From positions 1-6,187 of the forward strand of contig CAIJWY010000239.1 in the NCBI GenBank assembly GCA_903824455.1: a DNA stretch of 6,187 bases, in the 5' to 3' direction. This document shows, in pieces, positions 1 through 4,131 of this stretch. The number at the start of each line of letters is the position of its first letter. Within the stretch, counting starts at the first letter, position 1. Origin of the DNA: an uncultured Micrococcales bacterium. GTDB lineage: Bacteria; Actinomycetota; Actinomycetes; Actinomycetales; Microbacteriaceae. Both the position numbers and the translations under genes were made by a program. The notes below the pieces were generated by a model, which saw only the letters and a list, made by a program, of their open reading frames with translations, did no database searches and was not told where the DNA came from.

Positions 1-611
1 AGGTTGGCTTCCAATCCCGATTCGGAGACCTCGAGATTGCTCTTCCAATCGAGACCATGCTGGGAACCGTTGGCGTTGCTCCACCGGCCGGAGAAGTTCG
101 CACCAGCTTGGTGCCAGAACGCTTCGGTGGAAACATGGACACCCCGGAAATGAAGGCTGGAACCACTGTTTATCTCGGCGTCAACGTTGAAGGCGCGCTG
201 TTCTCAATCGGCGACGGCCACTACCGTCAGGGCGAAGGGGAGTCTTGTGGAACAGCCGTTGAGGGTGCCATGAACTCGGTAATCATGGTTGAACTAATCA
301 AAGGCAACGCTCCGCTCTGGCCGCGCCTGGAAAACGACGACTACTGGATGGTGGTTGGCTCATCACGTCCGATGGAAGACGCTTGGCGCATCGGACAGGT
401 GGAAATGGTTCGATGGCTATCGGAACTACTCAACATCCACTACATGGATGCCTACCAGTTGGTGACCCAGGTGTCACTCTCACCGATTGCCAATGCGGTT
501 GATACCAATTACTCGGTTGTCACCAAAATTCCCAAGAAACTTATGCCCAAAAGTAGCGCATACGAAGGTATGCATTCAATGCTCCGCGAATTGGCCAAAA
601 CAGTCCAGTAG
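1..611 (+). CDS. Acetamidase/formamidase family protein, C-terminal part (5' end outside window)
   Basis: The reading frame is open from the first bases (first whole codon at 3) to TAG at 609-611, giving 202 residues. The family is usually 300-400 residues or more, so the N-terminal part lies upstream. The ATG at 57 is internal (…IET-M-LGTVGVAP) and not the true start. Family hallmarks are visible: GTVGVAP, then FGGNMDTPEMKAG, then the conserved GDGHYRQGEGE followed by CGTAVEG, and a C-terminal stretch beginning DAYQLVTQVSLSPIANAVD. Enzymes of the FmdA/AmdA family hydrolyse formamide or short aliphatic amides to the carboxylate and ammonia in the cytoplasm. The exact substrate cannot be read from this fragment. 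The next gene, a SatP-type transporter, starts 58 nt downstream on the same strand, so they probably share a transcript. Family call is firm; formamidase versus acetamidase is open. Confidence 0.9.
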   Translation, partial: VGFQSRFGDLEIALPIETMLGTVGVAPPAGEVRTSLVPERFGGNMDTPEMKAGTTVYLGVNVEGALFSIGDGHYRQGEGESCGTAVEGAMNSVIMVELIKGNAPLWPRLENDDYWMVVGSSRPMEDAWRIGQVEMVRWLSELLNIHYMDAYQLVTQVSLSPIANAVDTNYSVVTKIPKKLMPKSSAYEGMHSMLRELAKTVQ

Positions 612-669
612 GCGGCGAAAAAGGAGTTAAGCAACCGCTTTTCTCCACAAATGAACAAGGAGGTTCACA

Positions 670-1233
670 ATGGAAAAACAAGCTAACCCAGGAATACTGG
701 GACTGCTCGGATATGGAATGTCAACAGTTCTGCTGAGTCTTATCAACAGTGGAATTATTCCTTTTGACGGAATGATCATCGCAATGGCACTGTTCTTCGG
801 TGGCGCTGCTCAAACTCTTGTTGCCTCAATGGCATTCAAGAACAATGACACCTTCGGGGTTGTTGCTTTCGGTGGTTACTCATTCCTATGGTTATCGTTT
901 GGTTTCATGCAAGCTGGCGTCGCACTCAAGTGGTGGACGACCGACGCTAAGGCGATGGGTTGGTATCTCATAATGTGGGCTATTTTCACCCTGTTCCTAG
1001 TGATCGCATCAGCTGTGGCACCACGTGTTCTAACCATCATCCTGGCGCTAACAGTAGTGCTGCTTGGATCGCTTGGTATCTCCTACCTAACCGGAAACGC
1101 CTCACTAGGCCTATTCGGTGGTTACGAAGGTATCTTGACCGGTGCTTTGGCCATGTACATGGCATTCGCATCACTGCTTAACGAGATGTGGGGCAAAAAC
1201 GTCCTTCCTCTTGGTAAGCCATACCGCAGCTAA
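670..1233 (+). CDS. satP: Acetate uptake transporter, SatP/YaaH (GPR1/FUN34/YaaH) family
   Basis: This 187-residue protein has six predicted membrane segments, close in length to E. coli SatP (188). The N-terminal family signature NPGILGLLGYGMST is at residues 6-19, equivalent to NPAPLGL-GFGMTT. It is followed by FFGGAAQ (42-48), NDTFGVVAFGGYSFLWL (59-75, with Y70 matching the pore-constriction tyrosine of SatP) and a C-terminal LNEMWGKNVLPLG (170-182) like LNEQFGRTVLPIG of E. coli. The family transports acetate or succinate with protons as oligomeric channels; some eukaryotic members (Ato proteins) are linked to ammonia export. The start is supported by a strong AAGGAGG at 657-663, 6 nt before ATG. 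It lies between an amidase and an SDR gene, only 22 nt before the latter, so it probably handles a product or substrate of the amidase, such as acetate, ammonia or possibly the amide. The family assignment is firm; the transported solute is inference. Confidence 0.93.
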   Translation: MEKQANPGILGLLGYGMSTVLLSLINSGIIPFDGMIIAMALFFGGAAQTLVASMAFKNNDTFGVVAFGGYSFLWLSFGFMQAGVALKWWTTDAKAMGWYLIMWAIFTLFLVIASAVAPRVLTIILALTVVLLGSLGISYLTGNASLGLFGGYEGILTGALAMYMAFASLLNEMWGKNVLPLGKPYRS

Positions 1234-1255
1234 CTAAAGAAATTAGGAGTAAACA

Positions 1256-2017
1256 ATGGATCTAGGAATCAAGGGCAAAGTAGCGATTGTCACCGGTGGT
1301 ACCAAGGGTATCGGCCGCGCAATTGTTGAAGGATTTGCCAAAGAGGGTGCCAATGTTGCATTTTGTGCCAGAAACGCAGGCGAGGTTGCAGAAACCGAGA
1401 AAGCGCTAACGGCCCACGGTGTAAAAGCAAAGGGTACAGCTCTCGATGTTGGAGACGCCAAGGCACTTCGTGCCTGGGTAGCTGCAACAGCGAAAGAATT
1501 CGGCGGTATTGACATGGCTGTTGCCAACGTCAGTGCTCTCGCAATTCCAGACGAGGACGACAACTGGGACACTTCCTATCGGGTAGACCTGATGGGCACA
1601 GTGAACCTCTGCAAGGCAGTAATCCCTCATCTAGACAAGAGCACAGTTAAGTCTCTGGTCGCAATCTCAAGCGTTTCGGGCGTTGAAGCAGACTTTGCTG
1701 CAGGCCCTTACGGAACGATCAAGAGCGCAATCATTGGCTACATGGGTGGACTATCCTTATCGCTTGCCGATAAAGGTATCCGCGCCAACTCCGTTTCTCC
1801 AGGAAACACCTACTTCCCCGGTGGAGTATGGCAATCCATTGAAGGCGGAAACCCTGATCTGTTCAAGTTCGCGATGGGCCTAAACCCAACCGGACGCATG
1901 GGAACAGCAGAAGAAATTGCTGCGGGAGTTGTGTTCGTATCGAGCGCAGTTGCATCTCGCATCAGTGGCGCCAACCTTCTAATCGACGGAGCCCTCACCA
2001 GAGGTATTCAGTTCTAG
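1256..2017 (+). CDS. SDR family NAD(P)-dependent oxidoreductase
   Basis: This 253-residue protein has classical short-chain dehydrogenase length and Rossmann layout. The cofactor glycine motif TGGTKGIG is at 13-20. An Arg follows strand 2 (CARN, R39), which usually favours NADPH, and the adenine-site LDV is at 63-65. The catalytic Ser is S139 in AISSVSG, with Y152-x3-K156 in PYGTIK. SPGNTYFPGG is at 181-190 and the C-terminus is IDGALTRGIQF. Two usual positions differ: the NNAG motif reads ANVS (90-93), and the helix-4 Asn of the N-S-Y-K tetrad appears to be D111 (YRVDLMG). General annotation pipelines may call this a 3-oxoacyl-ACP reductase, but nothing ties it to fatty acid synthesis. AGGAG at 1245-1249 sits 6 nt before ATG, and the gene starts 22 nt after the transporter, so it belongs to the same operon. 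It ends just before a strong terminator. Family is certain; substrate is unknown. Confidence 0.92.
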   Translation: MDLGIKGKVAIVTGGTKGIGRAIVEGFAKEGANVAFCARNAGEVAETEKALTAHGVKAKGTALDVGDAKALRAWVAATAKEFGGIDMAVANVSALAIPDEDDNWDTSYRVDLMGTVNLCKAVIPHLDKSTVKSLVAISSVSGVEADFAAGPYGTIKSAIIGYMGGLSLSLADKGIRANSVSPGNTYFPGGVWQSIEGGNPDLFKFAMGLNPTGRMGTAEEIAAGVVFVSSAVASRISGANLLIDGALTRGIQF

Positions 2018-2026
2018 AGAAGACAT

Positions 2027-2067
2027 AAAGATGCGGCCGGTGGATAAAACCACCGGCCGCATCTTTT
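2027..2067. terminator. Strong bidirectional intrinsic terminator
   Basis: There is a perfect 17-bp inverted repeat: left arm 2027-2043 (AAAGATGCGGCCGGTGG), 6-nt loop, right arm 2050-2066, with a short T run at 2064-2067. A-rich sequence before the left arm gives a T-rich tail on the other strand as well. It lies 9 nt after the SDR stop and 25 nt from the end of the convergent psiE-family gene, so it can end both transcripts. Confidence 0.93.
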
Positions 2068-2092
2068 AAATCACGACTGAAGTGAAAAGCAG

Positions 2093-2575
2093 CTAGCTCT
2101 TCAAGCCCTTCGCTGGGAAGCTGTTCGATGCCCTTGAAAGGAAAATAGCGAACACCAGGGCCACAACTATTCCCGAGCTGATTCCCAACTCGATTACCGC
2201 CCGGTCAAATTCAACCTGACTCTTCCCTGAGGCTAAAGTCATCGAGGCACCAACGGTAAGAATGTGTCTCACGGCGGCAATAACGCCGATGATCAGGAAG
2301 TTCTGCAGCTGAAAAACACCATCCGTATAACGGGCCACGACAGTTCTGAGAATCTCAAGAATGATGATGATGAACAGGATGTCGTTGATGGCTTGAATCA
2401 TTCCAGTTGGGAAGAAGGGCACGGTTTCAAACGCACGCACAACCGAGAAGAAAAGAGCAACTATGGCAATGCCGAGAAGGCACACACCAAGCACGATGTG
2501 AAAGACCTCTTCAACTCGCTCGACCCAGCGGCCAGGGACAAGTACCTTGTGCTGAACTTCAGATTCTTTTGACAT
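2093..2575 (-). CDS. PsiE family (phosphate-starvation-inducible) membrane protein
   Basis: This 160-residue integral membrane protein has four hydrophobic segments at about residues 24-47, 59-80, 91-113 and 126-147. The conserved PsiE-family core is visible: INDILFIIIILEILRTVV at 63-80 and FLIIGVIAAVRHIL at 93-106. The family is named from an E. coli gene induced by phosphate starvation, and its molecular function is not established. I see no recognisable phosphate-regulon operator here, so regulation by phosphate is not claimed. The start is fixed by a promoter whose -10 box ends 6 nt before ATG and by an in-frame TAG four codons upstream; there is no Shine-Dalgarno sequence, so the mRNA is probably leaderless. 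The gene converges with the SDR gene and shares its terminator. Confidence 0.85.
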   Translation of the reverse strand: MSKESEVQHKVLVPGRWVERVEEVFHIVLGVCLLGIAIVALFFSVVRAFETVPFFPTGMIQAINDILFIIIILEILRTVVARYTDGVFQLQNFLIIGVIAAVRHILTVGASMTLASGKSQVEFDRAVIELGISSGIVVALVFAIFLSRASNSFPAKGLKS

Positions 2576-2581
2576 GTTTAA

Positions 2582-2609
2582 AATCTAGCCGAAGGCTTGT
2601 AGGTGTCAA
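2582..2609 (-). promoter_or_regulatory. Promoter of the psiE-family gene, probably leaderless
   Basis: On the minus strand a perfect -35 TTGACA (2604-2609) is followed after 16 nt by -10 TAGATT (2582-2587), then 6 nt (TTAAAC), then the ATG at 2575. Transcription would therefore begin at or within a base of the start codon. No ribosome binding site is present, which agrees with leaderless translation, common in Actinobacteria. Confidence 0.78.
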
Positions 2610-2663
2610 GTTTCAACCAACTTTGGGAAGTCACATTTGTATTTCATTCCCCTTAGGCATGAC

Positions 2664-2692
2664 AAAACCCTCTGATTTCTCAGAGGGTTTTT
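2664..2692. terminator. Intrinsic terminator after tRNA-Ser, bidirectional shape
   Basis: A 12-bp stem pairs 2664-2675 with 2680-2691 around a 4-nt loop (TTTC). The core CCCTCTGA/TCAGAGGG is flanked by A4 on one side and T5 on the other. Read on the minus strand it lies 38 nt beyond the 3' end of tRNA-Ser and ends in TTTT, so it most likely terminates the tRNA transcript. It also insulates the psiE-family gene, which has its own promoter at 2582-2609. Confidence 0.88.
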
Positions 2693-2729
2693 CACTGTCT
2701 CATTAGTGAACGTCTTCTTTCGAAGAGCG

Positions 2730-2814
2730 CGGAGAATATGGGATTCGAACCCATGAGGGCTTGCACCCAACCAACTTTCCAAGCTGGCGCCATAGGCCAC
2801 TAGGCGAATTCTCC
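2730..2814 (-). tRNA. tRNA-Ser, anticodon GGA
   Basis: This is an 85-nt class II tRNA on the minus strand. The acceptor stem GGAGAAT (2808-2814) pairs with ATTCTCC (2731-2737), with discriminator G at 2730. The D arm is GCC…GGC. The anticodon stem is CCAGC/GTTGG around the loop TTGGAAA, with anticodon GGA at 2778-2780, reading UCC and UCU. A 16-nt variable arm with a small hairpin is typical of tRNA-Ser. The T arm is ATGGG-TTCGAAT-CCCAT. CCA is not encoded (CGC follows), so the 3' end must be added enzymatically. It begins 37 nt after the Pr6Pr gene on the same strand and may share its transcript; a weak -10-like TAAACT at 2840-2845 could alternatively drive it. Confidence 0.97.
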
Positions 2815-2851
2815 TGGAGTTGCTCAAGGCAACTTTTCAAGTTTACCGACT

Positions 2852-3493
2852 TTAGGCTTTGGCTTTGGTGCTTAGTTTGTTTAGTGCCAGCGAGATGCTT
2901 GCCGAGACTAGGCCGAACACGATGATGATGAGGATAAAGGTCACTACGCCCATTACCCCAGCTTCGAGATTTGGGTTTAGGAACCAATAGGCCCACCAGT
3001 CGGTAACAATGCCACGGATGATGGTGAAGGTTAGCCAAGCCATTGGGAAAACTAGAATCCAGAAAACTTGCTTGAACTTGAGTTTGGTAACCGTGATTGA
3101 TAAGGCGAAGTCGAGCACGATGAAAATTGGTGCCCAAACGTGAAGGATTTCATTTGGCGGCACTGGCCAGACGTAACCGAAATCTGGTTCACCGGGCAGA
3201 ACCTGGGTGCCTCGAAGCAAAGCGTTGTAAACAACTAAAACCACGATTGCGAAAGTGCTGGTGCTCAACCTGGCAATCGTAAGAACTTTGGTGTCGGCCT
3301 TTCCTTGAAGCTCTCTCATGCCAGCCAAAGCGAGCACCACGGCTGCGATCATGCTGCTTTGAATGGTGAAGAAGGCGAAGTACTCACCGGCGCGAAATAC
3401 GTTATTGAGCAATCGGTCTGTGACTTGCCAGACGATCGAAATCGCTAGACCAAAAGCGGTTGCGAGTCTTAGGTAAGGAAGAATTTTTCTCAT
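2852..3493 (-). CDS. Pr6Pr family integral membrane protein
   Basis: This 213-residue, strongly hydrophobic protein has about six membrane segments. Motifs match the Pr6Pr (FAR-17a/AIG1-like) membrane family as I know it: YFAFFTIQSSM (38-48), YNALLRG (89-95), LHVWAPIFIVLDF (117-129), a PMAWLTFTIIRG helix (150-161) and YWFLNPN (169-175). The histidine H118 sits at the place of the family's conserved His in the fourth segment. The biochemical role of bacterial members is not established. The C-terminus is a short basic tail (STKAKA). Start choice: ATG at 3493 lies 6 nt after a TAAGGT -10 box, the TAA of which is also an in-frame stop, so no longer form is possible and no ribosome site is needed. 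The gene is divergent from the secreted acidic protein gene. Confidence 0.82.
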   Translation of the reverse strand: MRKILPYLRLATAFGLAISIVWQVTDRLLNNVFRAGEYFAFFTIQSSMIAAVVLALAGMRELQGKADTKVLTIARLSTSTFAIVVLVVYNALLRGTQVLPGEPDFGYVWPVPPNEILHVWAPIFIVLDFALSITVTKLKFKQVFWILVFPMAWLTFTIIRGIVTDWWAYWFLNPNLEAGVMGVVTFILIIIVFGLVSASISLALNKLSTKAKA

Positions 3494-3499
3494 TACACA

Positions 3500-3505
3500 A
3501 CCTTA
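3500..3505 (-). promoter_or_regulatory. Probable -10 box of the Pr6Pr gene (leaderless)
   Basis: The minus strand carries TAAGGT followed by exactly 6 nt (TGTGTA) and then the ATG. This matches the TANNNT-N6-start pattern of leaderless actinobacterial genes. No convincing -35 hexamer is visible 16-18 nt upstream, and there is no Shine-Dalgarno sequence before the ATG. Confidence 0.6.
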
Positions 3506-3610
3506 TGCCCGCATTGGCGGAGTTTCTCTAAGCAATCTTGCAGGTAACGTTAGGTTTATACACAGGTAAGGGTGTGAACCTTTGGTTGTGGGCAGATAAA
3601 CCACAAGTTG

Positions 3611-3613
3611 GAG
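3611..3613 (+). promoter_or_regulatory. Ribosome binding site that sets the start of the secreted protein
   Basis: TTGGAG, with GGAG at about 3610-3613, lies 5 nt before the ATG at 3619. It selects the start that gives a clean signal peptide over an in-frame TTG at 3538, which has no such site. Confidence 0.65.
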
Positions 3614-3618
3614 TGATC

Positions 3619-3945
3619 ATGAAGATTGGCGTTGTAGCAGCAATCGCGGGCGGCCTGATAGTTGGCGCGGGGGCAATGGTTCCGCTGGGAAGCTTTGCCC
3701 AGACTGGGGCACCGGCCGTGCCACCAATCAACAACACGCAGGATGCGGCAACCACCGATCCAGCGCCAGAGACCCCGGCTCCTTCACTAACCCCAGCCCC
3801 AACACCACCGGTGGCAATCACGCCGCCGACTTTTGCTGCGGGTGGTAAAACAGACGGCAACGACGATGATGTCAACTATGGTGAAGAAAATGGTGATGGC
3901 GGCGACGATGAAGGCGACGACGGCGAGTCTGAGGGTGACGACTAA
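3619..3945 (+). CDS. Small secreted protein with Pro/Thr-rich linker and acidic tail, unknown function
   Basis: I do not recognise a family. The 108-residue product starts with a Sec-type signal peptide (MKIGVVAAIAGGLIVGAGAM, then VPLGSFA) with a likely cleavage after A27 (SFA|QTG). Residues 28-76 are rich in Pro, Ala and Thr (for example PAPETPAPSLTPAPTPP) and look like an extended wall-spanning linker. The tail from K77 to D108 has 16 Asp/Glu in 32 residues, with many Gly. There is no cysteine, no sortase motif and no second membrane segment, so it is probably exported and released or loosely held in the wall. One stretch (D79-x-N81-x-D83 … E90) resembles an EF-hand loop by spacing but lacks the usual Gly at position 6 and hydrophobic residue at 8, so calcium binding is only a possibility. 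The signal peptide, a good ribosome site and codon use like its neighbours support a real gene. Confidence 0.7.
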   Translation: MKIGVVAAIAGGLIVGAGAMVPLGSFAQTGAPAVPPINNTQDAATTDPAPETPAPSLTPAPTPPVAITPPTFAAGGKTDGNDDDVNYGEENGDGGDDEGDDGESEGDD

Positions 3946-3981
3946 CCGTCCACAGTATTTTTTCTAGCCGTTTCTGGCGGG

Positions 3982-3987
3982 TAGAAT
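3982..3987 (+). promoter_or_regulatory. Probable -10 box of the SRP RNA gene
   Basis: TAGAAT, close to the TATAAT consensus, lies 7 nt before the first base of the closing stem of the SRP RNA (3995), which is the expected distance to a transcription start. The region 16-18 nt upstream is a T run (TTTTTTC) with only partial -35 similarity. Confidence 0.62.
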
Positions 3988-3994
3988 TATGGCT

Positions 3995-4089
3995 GGACTC
4001 CCCGTGCGGCGCCACCTCGGCTAACTCCCCCAGGATCGAAAGATAGCAAGGGTAACTGGGCTCTGGCGGGTGTGCGGGGAGTTCTTTTT
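3995..4089 (+). ncRNA. ffs: Bacterial small signal recognition particle RNA (4.5S type)
   Basis: The apical SRP signature is intact: CAGG (4031-4034), 3-bp stem ATC, GAAA tetraloop (4038-4041), GAT, then AGCA (4045-4048). This matches CAGG-UCC-GGAA-GGA-AGCA of E. coli 4.5S RNA. The CAGG/AGCA symmetric loop is the Ffh M-domain binding site, and the GNRA loop contacts the receptor FtsY. The ends close in a 10-bp stem (3995-4004 with 4075-4084, one G-U pair), followed by TTTTT at 4085-4089, so the closing helix probably also serves in termination. The RNA is about 90-95 nt, the short form without an Alu domain. With Ffh protein it targets membrane and secreted proteins co-translationally. It sits just upstream of dnaX, a placement seen in Actinobacteria. 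Confidence 0.93.
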
Positions 4090-4119
4090 CTCTTCAAATC
4101 CGTTGTCGGTGGGAAAGGC

Positions 4120-4125
4120 TAGGCT
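4120..4125 (+). promoter_or_regulatory. Probable -10 box of dnaX (leaderless)
   Basis: TAGGCT is followed by 6 nt (CTACTT) and the GTG start at 4132. There is no Shine-Dalgarno sequence and no clear -35. The box lies just after the SRP RNA terminator, so dnaX probably has its own start of transcription with a leaderless mRNA. Confidence 0.58.
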
Positions 4126-4131
4126 CTACTT

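Noticed and set aside
57..59. ATG as the start of the amidase gene
   Set aside because: The frame stays open to the window edge and the residues before it (GDLEIALPIET) match family sequence, so this Met is internal.
651..686. Possible 11-residue upstream ORF overlapping the SatP start
   Set aside because: It has no ribosome site of its own, and its sequence is explained by the Shine-Dalgarno and start of the transporter gene.
2264..2706. Plus-strand open frames opposite the psiE-family gene
   Set aside because: They are rich in polar low-complexity residues, lack ribosome sites, and lie antisense to a clear membrane protein gene with a consensus promoter.
2819..2833. GTTGC/GCAAC hairpin between the Pr6Pr gene and tRNA-Ser as a terminator
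   Set aside because: The 5-bp stem is weak, and on the minus strand no T run follows it; it is not a terminator for the Pr6Pr gene.
3509..3520. Small inverted repeat CCGC-ATTG-GCGG upstream of the Pr6Pr -10 box
   Set aside because: A 4-bp arm is too short to support an operator or a terminator.
3545..3552. Palindrome TAACGTTA in the divergent spacer, as an operator
   Set aside because: Only 8 bp, single copy, and not placed over a convincing promoter; chance is a sufficient explanation. The spacer 3494-3618 otherwise shows only the Pr6Pr -10 box and the ribosome site at 3611.
3538..3618. TTG-initiated N-terminal extension of the secreted protein
   Set aside because: The added 27 residues would bury the signal peptide, the TTG has no ribosome site, and ATG 3619 has GGAG at the right distance.
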